Below, piece after piece: positions 38,895-47,685 of a DNA stretch of 64,000 nucleotides. The stretch comes from Streptomyces decoyicus (lineage in GTDB: Bacteria > Actinomycetota > Actinomycetes > Streptomycetales > Streptomycetaceae), in contig NZ_CP082301.1 of the NCBI RefSeq assembly GCF_019880305.1, positions 2,542,001 to 2,606,000 on the forward strand, given 5' to 3'. The stretch's first letter is position 1. Each line of letters opens with the position of its first letter. Both the position numbers and the translations under genes were made by a program. The notes beneath the pieces were generated by a model. It worked only from the letters and a program-made list of their open reading frames with translations. It ran no database searches and was not told the DNA's origin.

Positions 38895-40877
38895 TTGGCA
38901 GCCGACCATCCCGCCGACCGCCGGACCCGGCCCGCCCTCGCCATCGTCGGCGCGGGGCCGCGCGGGACGAGCGTTCTGGAGCGGATCTGTGCCTCGGCCG
39001 CCGAACTGGCCCCGGGCGCCCGTCTCACCGTCCATGTCATCGATCCCGCGCCGCCCGGCGCCGGCCAGGTGTGGCGTACCGCCCAGCCGCCCGAGCTGCT
39101 GATGAACACCGTGGCGTCGCAGGTCACGCTGTTCACCGACGACAGTGTCGAGTGCGCAGGACCGATACGTAGCGGACCGAGCTTGTACGCGTGGGAAGGG
39201 TGCGAGGTCGGCCCGGACGACTATCCGGGGCGTGCGCTGTACGGCCGCTATCTGGAGTGGGTCTTCCGCCACACGGTCCGTACCGCTCCCGAGGAGGTGA
39301 CGGTCGTGGCGCACCGGGCGTGTGCCGTGCGACTGGCCGAGGGGCCCGACGGCTCGCAGTCGCTGACCCTCGACGACGGCCGGACGCTGGACGGCCTGGG
39401 GGCGGTGGTCCTCGCACAGGGGCATCTGCCGGCCGTTGCGGACCCGGAGCAACGACGCCTGGCCGACTACGCCGCCGGGCACGGCCTGCGCTATCTGCCG
39501 CCCGCCAACCCCGCCGACCTCTCCGCCGCCCTGGAGGCGCTGGCGCCGGGCCGCCCGGTGCTGCTGCGGGGTCTCGGCCTCAACTTCTTCGACCACATGG
39601 CGCTGCTGACGACGGCCCGCGGCGGCCGCTTCGTCCGCGGTGACGACGGGTCGCTGAGCTATCGGCCGTCCGGGCGCGAACCCCGGCTGTTCGCGGGCTC
39701 CCGGCGCGGCATCCCGTACCACGCGCGCGGCGACAACGCGAAGGGCGCGCACGGCCGTCATCTGCCGCTGCTGCTCACACCGGACGTGATAGCGGCCTTC
39801 CGCAAGCGCGCGGACTCCGGCGATCTGCCCGACTTCCTGACCGAGGTCTGGCCCCTGGTGGCCAAGGAGGTGGAGGCGGTCTACTACGAGGCGCTGCTGG
39901 TGCGGCGCGGTGCGGACGGTGCGGCGCGCCACCGCTTCCGGGAGCGTTTCCTGGGCAGCGCGCACCGCGGCACCGACGAGGCCGCGGCCCTGGACGCCTC
40001 CGGGATCGCGCCGGCCGACCGCTGGGACTGGGACCGGGTCGCCCGGCCGCACGTGGAGCGGTCGTTCGCCGGCCGCCCGGCCTTCCGCGCGTGGCTGCTG
40101 GAGCATCTGCGCGAGGACGTCGCACACGCCCGGCAGGACAATGTCTCCGGGCCGCTCAAGGCGGCCCTCGACGTGCTGCGCGATCTGCGCAACGAGCTGC
40201 GGCAGATCGTCGACCACGGCGGGCTGGCCGGCGTTTCCCGCCGCGACCACCTGGACCGCTGGTACACCCCGCTCAACGCCTTCTTGTCCATCGGTCCGCC
40301 GCGGCGCCGGATCGAGGAGATGACCGCGCTGATCGAGGCGGGGGTGCTGGAGGTGGTCGGTCCCCGGATGACGGTCCGGCTCGGCACCGCCGACGGCAAC
40401 GGGCCCGGTTTCACGGCGCACTCACCGGACGTTCCGGGGTCGGAGGTGACGGCGACGGCACTGATCGAGGCGCGGCTGCCGGAACCGGACCTCCGGCGCA
40501 CCGCGGACGCGCTGCTGGCCCGGCTGCTGGCCGACGGCGGGTGCCGGCCGCACAGCGCGGACGGCTACGAGACGGGCGGGATCGATGTGTCGGCGAGCCC
40601 GTACCACTTGGTCGAGGCCGACGGCGGGCTCCATCCGCGGCGGTTCGCGGTCGGGGTGCCGACGGAGGGCGTGCACTGGGTGACGGCAGCGGGGGCGCGC
40701 CCCGGGGTGGGGTCGGTCACCCTGGCCGATACGGACGCGGTGGCGCGGGCGGCGCTACGGGCCACGGTGACGGGTGCGGGCTCGGGTGGAAGTGCCGGTG
40801 GAAGTGCGGGCGCGGGCGCGGTTCCGGACGCCGGCCCGGCCACTTCGAGCCAAAGGTCCTTTTTGGCCAGAGGTTGA
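38895..40877 (+). CDS. FAD/NAD(P)-binding protein (PF13454-like)
   Basis: About 660 residues. The N-terminal dinucleotide fold is ALAIVGAGPRGTSVLERICA, followed by RTAQPPELLMNTVASQVTLF; a central VVLAQGHLP and VLLRGLGLNFFDHMALLT segments follow. No second cofactor domain is recognised. The TTG start has AGGGAGAG upstream. The C-terminal ~60 residues are low-complexity. It may be an amine or lysine N-oxygenase-like enzyme; substrate unknown. An iron box begins 16 bp after its stop, but it regulates the next gene. Confidence 0.85.
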   Translation: MAADHPADRRTRPALAIVGAGPRGTSVLERICASAAELAPGARLTVHVIDPAPPGAGQVWRTAQPPELLMNTVASQVTLFTDDSVECAGPIRSGPSLYAWEGCEVGPDDYPGRALYGRYLEWVFRHTVRTAPEEVTVVAHRACAVRLAEGPDGSQSLTLDDGRTLDGLGAVVLAQGHLPAVADPEQRRLADYAAGHGLRYLPPANPADLSAALEALAPGRPVLLRGLGLNFFDHMALLTTARGGRFVRGDDGSLSYRPSGREPRLFAGSRRGIPYHARGDNAKGAHGRHLPLLLTPDVIAAFRKRADSGDLPDFLTEVWPLVAKEVEAVYYEALLVRRGADGAARHRFRERFLGSAHRGTDEAAALDASGIAPADRWDWDRVARPHVERSFAGRPAFRAWLLEHLREDVAHARQDNVSGPLKAALDVLRDLRNELRQIVDHGGLAGVSRRDHLDRWYTPLNAFLSIGPPRRRIEEMTALIEAGVLEVVGPRMTVRLGTADGNGPGFTAHSPDVPGSEVTATALIEARLPEPDLRRTADALLARLLADGGCRPHSADGYETGGIDVSASPYHLVEADGGLHPRRFAVGVPTEGVHWVTAAGARPGVGSVTLADTDAVARAALRATVTGAGSGGSAGGSAGAGAVPDAGPATSSQRSFLARG

Positions 40878-40892
40878 ACTTGCAAGTATTGA

Positions 40893-40911
40893 TTAGGTTC
40901 CCCTAACCTTC
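40893..40911 (+). promoter_or_regulatory. DmdR/IdeR-type iron box
   Basis: TTAGGTTCCCCTAACCTTC matches the IdeR/DmdR 19-mer TWAGGTWAGSCTWACCTWA in both AGGTT and AACCT arms with correct spacing; the middle CCC and the last two bases differ. It sits ~46 bp upstream of the DoxX ATG, in promoter position. Confidence 0.75.
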
Positions 40912-40956
40912 GCCTCCAACGGTTACCTCGTCCCCAGAAGCCGTAGGAGTCCCCAC

Positions 40957-41421
40957 ATGTCCGCACCTCTGACGTCCTTCGCCCAGAGATCGGCCCCGCA
41001 CGCGCTCGCGCTCTTCCGCGTCGTCGTCGGACTGCTCTTCGCCTCCCACGGAGCGTCCTCGCTCTTCGGCGTCCTCGGCGGCGCCATGGGCCAGGGCGGC
41101 ACCGTCCCCACCGGCGCCTGGCCGGGCTGGTACGCCGCGGTGATCCAGCTGGCCGGCGGCATCCTCGTGATGCTCGGCCTGGGCACCCGCCCCGCGGCGT
41201 TCATCAGCTCCGGCTCGATGGCGTACGCGTACTTCTCCGCCCACCAGGGCTCGGCGCTGTGGCCGATACAGAACGGCGGCGAGGCGTCCGCGATGTTCTG
41301 CTGGGCCTTCCTGCTCATCTTCTTCATCGGCCCCGGCTCGTGGGCCCTCGACCGGGTCTTCTTCGGCGAGCCCGAGCAGACGCAGGCTCCCACCGCTCAC
41401 CAGGAGCCTTCCGCCGCCTGA
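40957..41421 (+). CDS. DoxX family membrane protein (iron-boxed)
   Basis: About 154 residues with four helices: ALFRVVVGLLFASHGASSLF, AVIQLAGGILVMLGLGTRPA, ISSGSMAYAYFSAHQGSALW, SAMFCWAFLLIFFIGPGSWA. This is the DoxX/TQO-small-subunit-like fold; DoxX proteins are linked to quinone and thiosulfate metabolism. TAGGAG ribosome site. A likely iron-regulated promoter makes it part of the DmdR regulon. Confidence 0.88.
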   Translation: MSAPLTSFAQRSAPHALALFRVVVGLLFASHGASSLFGVLGGAMGQGGTVPTGAWPGWYAAVIQLAGGILVMLGLGTRPAAFISSGSMAYAYFSAHQGSALWPIQNGGEASAMFCWAFLLIFFIGPGSWALDRVFFGEPEQTQAPTAHQEPSAA

Positions 41422-41685
41422 CGCACCACCCCCGGCGGGCCCGGCACTCCCCGGCCCGCCCCCGCACGGCCCTCACGGCAGCGCCGCCGTACGGGCCGTG
41501 CGGCGTCCGCGGGGAATCCCGACGCGATACCGGCTCCCCCGCATTGGCCCCGCATTCCTCGCATTCCCTCGCATTCCGCCCCCGGCCTCCCGCCCGCAAA
41601 GGCCAGGCGTACGCTGTATGGCTGTAGGGCCGCCCCTGCCGCACCGAGCGACGTCGCGGCGGGGTTCCGTACCGGGAGTAGGACG

Positions 41686-42330
41686 TTGCTGGAGAGCCTG
41701 GGGTCCCTTCGCGGCACCCCCTGGGTGTATGTGATCGTCAGTCTCTCGATCGTTCTCGACGTGTTCGTCCCGATCCTGCCCAGCGGGGTCCTGGTGATCA
41801 CCGCGGCCACCACTGCCGCCGGCGCCGGCACCGCGGCGGACGCGGTCGGCGGCGTCGCCTCCGTCCACACCGGCGCCCACCTGGCCGAGATGTTCTCCCT
41901 GATGCTGTGCGCGGCCACCGCCTCGGTGCTCGGCGACATGGTCGCCTACCGGCTCGCCTGGCGCGGCGGCGACCGCTTCGACCGCGCCATCGGCCGCTCC
42001 CGTCGTCTGACGGCGGCGCAGGAACGGCTCGGCGCGGCGCTGACGCGAGGCGGCGGCGGCATCGTCGTACTCGCCCGCTTCGCACCTGCCGGGCGCTCCG
42101 TGGTCAGCCTGGGCGCCGGCGTCGCGCACCGCACGGTCCGCGAGTTCCTCCCGTGGTCGGCGCTGGCGGGTCTTGCCTGGGCCGCCTACAGCGTGAGCCT
42201 CGGCTACTTCGGCGGGCACTGGCTCGGCACCTCCTGGGTGGGTACCGCCCTCTCCGTCGTCGCCCTCTTCGCCGCAGGGTCGGCCGCCGCCTTCCTGATG
42301 CGCCGCCCGGACCGCAGCACGGCGCACTGA
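41686..42330 (+). CDS. DedA-family membrane protein
   Basis: About 214 residues. The DedA motifs are the N-terminal DVFVPILPSGVLVITAATTA, a charged loop, and VVLARFAPAGRSVVSLGAGV with VREFLPWSALAGLAWAAYSV. DedA proteins move phospholipids or keep membrane potential. TTG start with GGGAGTAGGACG upstream. Confidence 0.85.
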   Translation: MLESLGSLRGTPWVYVIVSLSIVLDVFVPILPSGVLVITAATTAAGAGTAADAVGGVASVHTGAHLAEMFSLMLCAATASVLGDMVAYRLAWRGGDRFDRAIGRSRRLTAAQERLGAALTRGGGGIVVLARFAPAGRSVVSLGAGVAHRTVREFLPWSALAGLAWAAYSVSLGYFGGHWLGTSWVGTALSVVALFAAGSAAAFLMRRPDRSTAH

Positions 42331-42462
42331 CGGCCGGGGAACGGAGCCCGCCCGACCGTCCGGATGCGAGACCGCCGTGCGGAACGGCCCCGGACCGCCG
42401 CCCCGCACGGCGGGGCGGAAACCCTTGGCCGGTTGTCGGAGCCCGGTGCGACGATGAAGCAC

Positions 42463-43041
42463 ATGAGCGGCACCCACGAAAGCAACGGCCCGCCCGCCAC
42501 CGGCGACAGCACCCCCCGAGTCCCGGTCCCCTCTGCCTGGCGCCCCCGCCCCGAAACCGCCGAGGACGTGCCGGCCGTCCGCCGGATCAACCTCGCCGCC
42601 TTCGAGACGGCCGGCGAGGCGGACCTCGTCGATGCCCTGCGCCGTGACCCCGCGGCCTGGCTGCCGGGCCTGTCCTACGTCGCCGAGGCACCGGACGGCA
42701 CACCCGCCGCCCATGCCCTGCTGACGCGCTGTCATGTCGGCACGGTCCCGGCCGTTGCGCTCGCCCCGTGCGCGGTAGTCCCCGGGTATCAGAAGTGCGG
42801 TGCCGGCAGTGCGGTGATCCGGGGGCTCCTGGAGGCCGCGCGGGCCGCCGGCGAGCGGACCGCGATCGTGCTCGGGCATCCGCCGTACTACCCACGCTTC
42901 GGCTTCGCGCCGGCCGCCGACCGGTTCGGCATCCTGCCCCCGCAGCCCTGGCCGGACGAGGCCTTCATGGCGCTGTCCCTGGACGGTTCCCAGCCCCCGC
43001 GCGGCACGGTGCGCTACGCCGCGGCGTTCGGCATCGCCTGA
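42463..43041 (+). CDS. GNAT-family N-acetyltransferase
   Basis: About 192 residues. PETAEDVPAVRRINLAAFET begins the domain; APCAVVPGYQKCGAGSAVIR is motif A; TAIVLGHPPYYPRFGFAPA follows, the YhbS-like (COG3153) pattern. ATG at 42463 was preferred to 42454 (both in frame). Acceptor unknown. Confidence 0.87.
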   Translation: MSGTHESNGPPATGDSTPRVPVPSAWRPRPETAEDVPAVRRINLAAFETAGEADLVDALRRDPAAWLPGLSYVAEAPDGTPAAHALLTRCHVGTVPAVALAPCAVVPGYQKCGAGSAVIRGLLEAARAAGERTAIVLGHPPYYPRFGFAPAADRFGILPPQPWPDEAFMALSLDGSQPPRGTVRYAAAFGIA

Positions 43042-43310
43042 CGCCGGCTCCGCCCTGCCGGGCTTCCGGCCCTCCAGGCCCCCGGCGCCGCGCTGCGCGG
43101 GTCCGGCCTGCGCCGACCTGACCTGGCCTGGTCCGGCCCGCGCTGCCGACGGTACGGGCCGGGGACGATCCCGATCCGGAGTAAAGTCAACCGTCACACC
43201 ACCCCGCCCACCGCCTCCTGCGAGCGCCTCACCGCGCCCCCGGCGCCGGACCGGCGCCGCGCCGCGGCACCCTTGGGACGGGCCCGAACCAACACGCGAG
43301 GCACATTTCG

Positions 43311-44507
43311 GTGAACCAACCGCCGGTCGTCGAATGGACCGAGGCCGACGAGCCCCGTTCCGCCCGTTGGCGTTCCGAGAACGGCGCCCCGCCACCCCGC
43401 CGCATCGTCATCGCGGACGACCGGACGAAGGCCGATGACGCCTACAAACTCGCCTGCGAGGGCACCGCGCTGCTGTGGCGCGGCGACTTCCACAACGCCC
43501 GCCAGTTGCTGACGGCGCTGGCCCGCCGCATCGACCGCCGCCCCCGCAAGGCGCCGCCCGCCGATGTCACCCAGGCGTTCCATGTGCACCGCGCCGCCCA
43601 GAATCACCGCGCCCGCATCCTGGGCATGCTGCTGGTTCCGCTCGATGCGACTCTCGCCGTCCCGCTGCACCGCGCCCCCGATGTCCGCGAGGCCTGCGCC
43701 AGGGTGTACGGCCCCGGCGAGCCCGCCGCCACGGAAGCCGCCGACGGCACCGAGGGCCCGGACCCGACCGCCTCCCTCGTCTCGCTGCGCGAACTCCTCG
43801 CGCTCATCGGCGCCAACGAATGGCGCAAGAAGGGCGTCGAGATCCCGGCGCTCGGCGGCGACCGTATCCATCCGCATTACGGCGTCTTCTCCCCGGCCCG
43901 CGGCGAGTATGTCGACCTGGTGGCCGAGGCGCCGCTGCCCCACGACGAGCTGGCGTTCGACATCGGCACCGGCACCGGCGTACTGGCCTCGGTGCTCGCC
44001 CGGCGCGGTGTGCGCAGGGTCGTGGCCACCGACCAGGATCCGCGTGCGCTGGCCTGTGCCCGCGAGAACACCGAACGCCTGGGCGTCGCCGGTCAGGTGG
44101 AGGTGGTCGAGGCCGACCTGTTCCCGGCCGGCCGTGCCCCGCTGATCGTCTGCAACCCTCCGTGGGTGCCCGCGAAACCGACCTCCCCCGTGGAGCACGC
44201 GGTGTACGACCCGGGCAACCGGATGCTGCACGGCTTCCTGAGCGGCCTCGCGGACCATCTGACCCCGGACGGCGAGGGCTGGCTGATCCTCTCCGACCTG
44301 GCCGAACACCTCGGCCTGCGCCCGCACGCCGAACTCCTCGGCGCCTTCGCCGAGGCCGGCCTCACGGTCCTGGGCCGGCTCGACATCACCCCGCGCCATC
44401 CACGCGCCCGCGACGCCTCCGACCCGCTCCATGTGGCCCGCGCGGCTGAGGTCACCTCCCTGTGGCGGCTGGGCCTCGTGAACCGGGGTGCGTCCGGCCC
44501 CCGGTAG
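43311..44507 (+). CDS. class I methyltransferase with NPPW motif
   Basis: About 398 residues. The N-terminal ~190 residues form an extra domain (WTEADEPRSARWRSENGA; TKADDAYKLACEGTALLWRG). The catalytic part has motif I FDIGTGTGVLASVLA, VVATDQDPRALACARENTER and the IVCNPPWVPA tetrad, which is typical of methyltransferases acting on planar amides or bases (N5-Gln or N-methyl bases). GTG start. Target (tRNA, rRNA or protein Gln) unresolved. Confidence 0.85.
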   Translation: MNQPPVVEWTEADEPRSARWRSENGAPPPRRIVIADDRTKADDAYKLACEGTALLWRGDFHNARQLLTALARRIDRRPRKAPPADVTQAFHVHRAAQNHRARILGMLLVPLDATLAVPLHRAPDVREACARVYGPGEPAATEAADGTEGPDPTASLVSLRELLALIGANEWRKKGVEIPALGGDRIHPHYGVFSPARGEYVDLVAEAPLPHDELAFDIGTGTGVLASVLARRGVRRVVATDQDPRALACARENTERLGVAGQVEVVEADLFPAGRAPLIVCNPPWVPAKPTSPVEHAVYDPGNRMLHGFLSGLADHLTPDGEGWLILSDLAEHLGLRPHAELLGAFAEAGLTVLGRLDITPRHPRARDASDPLHVARAAEVTSLWRLGLVNRGASGPR

Positions 44508-44676
44508 GGCATGCTCCGCCCGGCCGGCCCCGAGGACCATCCCCCTGAGGGCGCGCTCCTCGGGGCCGCCCCTCCCGTGTCGCCGAGCCACTGAGCATCC
44601 CGGGCTGTCACCGGCCCGGCCACCGGCGGGGGCGCGTCCGGCCGGCGCCCCGCCCCTCAGGCACGATGGACGCACC

Positions 44677-45333
44677 ATGGATTCCCGGCACCTCCTCTCC
44701 CGCGCCCGCCGGCTCGCCGCCTCCGCGACTCCCGGCCGGCGCCGGCTGCTCGGCATCACCGGCCCGCCCGGCGCCGGCAAGTCCACCCTCGCCGCCCACC
44801 TCGTGGCGGAGCTGGCCGGGCAGGCGGCGCTCGTACCGATGGACGGCTTCCATCTCGCCGAGGCGGAGTTGCGCCGGCTGGGCCGTACGGACCGCAAGGG
44901 CGCGCCGGACACCTTCGACCCGGCCGGCTATGCGGCACTGCTGGCGCGCCTGCGCTCCCCGGAGCCGGACACCGCCGTCTACGCCCCGGCCTTCGACCGC
45001 CGTATCGAGGAGCCGGTCGCCGGCAGCATTCCCGTGGCACCCCACATTCCGCTCATCGTCACCGAGGGCAACTACCTCCTCCTCGAATCCGCCCCGTGGC
45101 CGCGGGTCCGGGCGCTGCTCGACGAGGTCTGGTACGTGGAGCTGGACACCCCGGAGCGGATCCGGCGGCTGGTCGACCGGCATGAGCGCTTCGGACGTCC
45201 GCGCGCCGACGCCGAGCGGTTCGTGCACACCTCGGACGAGGCCAACGCCCGTGTCGTGGCGGCCACTCGCGACCGGGCCGACCTCGTCATCACCTTCGCA
45301 CCCGAAGAGGCCCCGCCTCCACCGAGCGCATAA
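44677..45333 (+). CDS. P-loop nucleoside/nucleotide kinase-like protein
   Basis: About 218 residues. Walker A GITGPPGAGKSTLAAHL, VPMDGFHLAEAELRRLG as lid region, APAFDRRIEEP and LIVTEGNYLLLE (Walker B-like), then LVDRHERFGRPRADAERFV. This is the YFH7/uridine-kinase-like group with pantothenate kinase-type fold. Likely phosphorylates a sugar or nucleoside. Ends overlap the convergent gene by 44 bp. Confidence 0.87.
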   Translation: MDSRHLLSRARRLAASATPGRRRLLGITGPPGAGKSTLAAHLVAELAGQAALVPMDGFHLAEAELRRLGRTDRKGAPDTFDPAGYAALLARLRSPEPDTAVYAPAFDRRIEEPVAGSIPVAPHIPLIVTEGNYLLLESAPWPRVRALLDEVWYVELDTPERIRRLVDRHERFGRPRADAERFVHTSDEANARVVAATRDRADLVITFAPEEAPPPPSA

Positions 45334-45715
45334 CCCCGCGCCCCCGCCGCTGTCGGCCGGCGAGCAGCCCGGCCGCCGACAGCGCGCCCCATCCCACGGA
45401 CACCGCGACCGCCTTCAGCTTGCGGTCGCGGCCCGGCAGCGTCGCGCCGAGCAGTACGGCGTCCCCGAAGTCCGCCGCCATCCGCACATACGCGGCGGTG
45501 CGCAGCGCCTGGCCTTCCGGAGCCAGCGCCAGCGCCAGCCCGCTCACCGCATCCCGCCAGGCCAGCGGACGCAGCGAGGTCCGGGTCGCCGGCTCGGTCC
45601 GCCCCTCGGCGTCGACCAGCCCCGAGGGCCGCGCCAGCAGATCGGGCACCACCCCCACCGCCACCCCGTACACGGCCGTGGCCACCCCGACCGCACGCAA
45701 CAGACCGACCTTCAT
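45290..45715 (-). CDS. small membrane protein, DUF4267-like
   Basis: About 141 residues with four helices (LRAVGVATAVYGVAVGVVPD; LAWRDAVSGLALALAPEG; AAYVRMAADFGDAVLLGATL; VAVSVGWGALSAAGLLAG). It resembles short DUF4267-type proteins. ATG 45715 has AAAGGTGGA upstream. Divergent from the MarR gene and within reach of its operator at 45809, so likely a target. Function unknown. Confidence 0.75.
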   Translation of the reverse strand: MKVGLLRAVGVATAVYGVAVGVVPDLLARPSGLVDAEGRTEPATRTSLRPLAWRDAVSGLALALAPEGQALRTAAYVRMAADFGDAVLLGATLPGRDRKLKAVAVSVGWGALSAAGLLAGRQRRGRGVMRSVEAGPLRVRR

Positions 45716-45808
45716 GGGCCGTCCACCTTTCTCGTCCACCGGCCGCGCAGGCCCCGTCATGCCCGCCGCCTCATCAACTCCTTTCCGCGGCAACCCTCTT
45801 CCCAAACG

Positions 45809-45833
45809 ACATCAGCGATGTCATCATGACATC
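45809..45833. promoter_or_regulatory. MarR operator: overlapping palindromes on the start codon
   Basis: GACATC-AGC-GATGTC (45809-45823) overlaps GATGTCA-TCA-TGACATC (45817-45833), the latter ending at the base before the marR ATG. Three phased half-sites. Typical of MarR autoregulation; would also block the divergent DUF4267-like gene. Confidence 0.75.
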
Positions 45834-46484
45834 ATGAGTGTCACTGAGGGGGAGGTCGAGAAGGATGCCGAGGGGGATGCCGTGAGTGTCGTCGCGAGCG
45901 ATGCGGGGCGGGCCGGCGGCGGGGATCCGACGCCCGCCGAAGACCTGCTGTACGGCGTCATCCGACGCCTGTGGCCACTGCACCGCACGGTCGTCCGCGC
46001 GGTGGAACACGAGCTGGCGGGCACGGGCATGACGGCCGGCGAACACGCCCTGCTGGACGTGCTGCGCAGCGAAGGCCCGCAGACCGTCCCGCAGTTGGCG
46101 CGCGCCATGGGGCTCGACCGGCAGCCGGTGCAGCGCTGGGTGAATCACGCCGCTGAACTGGGCCTGGTCGTGACGGCCCCGAACCCCGCACACCGCCGCT
46201 CCTCCCTGATCCGGCTCACCACCGAAGGCACGGCGGCGATAGGCGGCATCCAGGCGTTCGAGGCGTCGGAGCTGCGGCAGCGACTGGCCGATCTGCCCGC
46301 CGGGGACGTTCGTACCGCACTCCATGTACTGGACCGGCTCGGCGAGGAATTCCGGCACCTGGCGAACGGCCCACGCAAGGCGCCGGAGGAAAGCGACAGT
46401 CACGGCAGTCGCGGCAATAGCGACGACAATGGCATCACGCCCGCTTCACCGCATCAGGCACACAAAGGACGGCCCGCAAGATGA
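45834..46484 (+). CDS. MarR-family transcriptional regulator
   Basis: About 216 residues. Winged helix: TAGEHALLDVLRSEGPQTVP, QLARAMGLDRQPVQRWVNHA, ELGLVVTAPNPAHRRSSLIR (wing), LTTEGTAAI. Acidic N-terminal ~35 residues and a Ser/Gly-rich tail. The perfect palindrome at its start suggests autorepression; the next gene is overlapped (ATGA), so both are one operon. Confidence 0.9.
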   Translation: MSVTEGEVEKDAEGDAVSVVASDAGRAGGGDPTPAEDLLYGVIRRLWPLHRTVVRAVEHELAGTGMTAGEHALLDVLRSEGPQTVPQLARAMGLDRQPVQRWVNHAAELGLVVTAPNPAHRRSSLIRLTTEGTAAIGGIQAFEASELRQRLADLPAGDVRTALHVLDRLGEEFRHLANGPRKAPEESDSHGSRGNSDDNGITPASPHQAHKGRPAR

Positions 46485-47329
46485 CCCGAGGAATCACCGC
46501 CTGGTCCGAGATCGACAACGGCATCGTGCCGATCGACGACGGCGAGCTGTTCTATGAGACGGCCGGCTCGGGCCCCGCGGTGGTGCTGCTCCACGGCGGC
46601 ATGCTCGACCAGCACATGTGGGACGAGCAGTTCGCCTGGCTGGTGAACTCCGGCCTGCGCGCGATCCGTTACGACTTCCGCGGCCACGGCCTCTCCTCCA
46701 CCGTGACCGGGGACTACGCCAACCACGACGACCTGTGCGCCCTGCTCGACGCGCTCGATGTCCCCGGCGCCGTCCTCGTCGGCCTCTCCCACGGTGCGCG
46801 GGTCGCGCTCGACACCGCCATAGCCCACCCGGACCGGGTGACGGCCCTCGCGCTCGCCTCCCCCGGGATCAGCGGCCGCGCCTTCTCCGACCCCTTCATC
46901 CTGGAGCACATCAAGGCGCAGGTGGCGGCGATCGGCGCCCCCGACGGTGCGGAACGCTATGTCGAGCACTTCCTGCGGATGTGGGTGGACGGACCGCATC
47001 GCGAACCGTCCGCGGTGCACCCGGGATTCCGTGAGCGGATGCGTGCCTCCGCCGAGGCCAATGTGGAGGTGCATGCCGATGGAGTGGGCGCCGGTATGCC
47101 CCTCGAGGTCGGCGCCGCCGACCGCCTCGGCGAGATCCGGGTGCCGACGGTCGTGTTCGACGGTGACCTCGACAGCAGCGACATCTCCGCCAACGCCCAT
47201 GCGATAGCGCTGACCGTCCCCGGCGCCCGAAGAGTCCGGATACCGGGCGCGGCCCACATGGTCAATCTGGAGAACACCGCGCTCTTCGACCACGAACTCC
47301 ATGCCTTCCTCTCGGCCCTGGAGTACTGA
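46481..47329 (+). CDS. alpha/beta-hydrolase
   Basis: About 282 residues. Oxyanion HGG in VVLLHGGMLDQHMW, nucleophile elbow VGLSHGARVALD, acid near VFDGDLDSS, and His in IPGAAHMVNLEN. Typical esterase/haloperoxidase-like fold. Co-transcribed with the MarR regulator, so its ligand is probably the regulator's inducer or a relative. Confidence 0.9.
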   Translation: MTRGITAWSEIDNGIVPIDDGELFYETAGSGPAVVLLHGGMLDQHMWDEQFAWLVNSGLRAIRYDFRGHGLSSTVTGDYANHDDLCALLDALDVPGAVLVGLSHGARVALDTAIAHPDRVTALALASPGISGRAFSDPFILEHIKAQVAAIGAPDGAERYVEHFLRMWVDGPHREPSAVHPGFRERMRASAEANVEVHADGVGAGMPLEVGAADRLGEIRVPTVVFDGDLDSSDISANAHAIALTVPGARRVRIPGAAHMVNLENTALFDHELHAFLSALEY

Positions 47330-47414
47330 CGCCCCGCGACCACCACTCCCCTTCCGCCCACGGCCCGGCCCGGCCCCGCGAACCTCGCACCTCCCGGGCG
47401 GCAGTTAGAGTGAC

Positions 47415-47637
47415 CGGGCCGTGGTGTTCGGGAAGACCGGTGACGGACCTTGTGGTCCCAGTCCGGAGCGGCCCTCGCCACTGTGATCGGGGAGTCTTCA
47501 CCCCTTCCACCGGCGCACGGCGCGCCTGTGGCGCCACTGACCGCAGCCCGCGGCCGGGAAGGCGGGGGGGCGGACGCATACACCCTCCCCCAAGCTCTCA
47601 AGGAGCAGGGTGGTACCCGCAAGCCAGGAGACCGGCC
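47415..47637 (+). promoter_or_regulatory. cobalamin riboswitch 2
   Basis: Leader with GGGAAGACCGGTGACGGACC core, GGCCCTCGCCACTGTGATCG, and a perfect B12 box GCAAGCCAGGAGACCGGCC (47619-47637), ~48 nt before the transporter ATG, so it likely acts on translation start. Other boundaries approximate. Outside this element the 47330-47685 gap has no gene. Confidence 0.9.
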
Positions 47638-47685
47638 ACGGCATCTCACGAACTGATCCACGAGGTGCTGGAGCGTGACCGCCGG

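Noticed and set aside
36909..40421. A 1170-codon open frame on the minus strand
   Set aside because: It is antisense to the PhoD and FAD genes, Arg/Gly/Pro-rich, and has no family motif; a GC-driven shadow frame.
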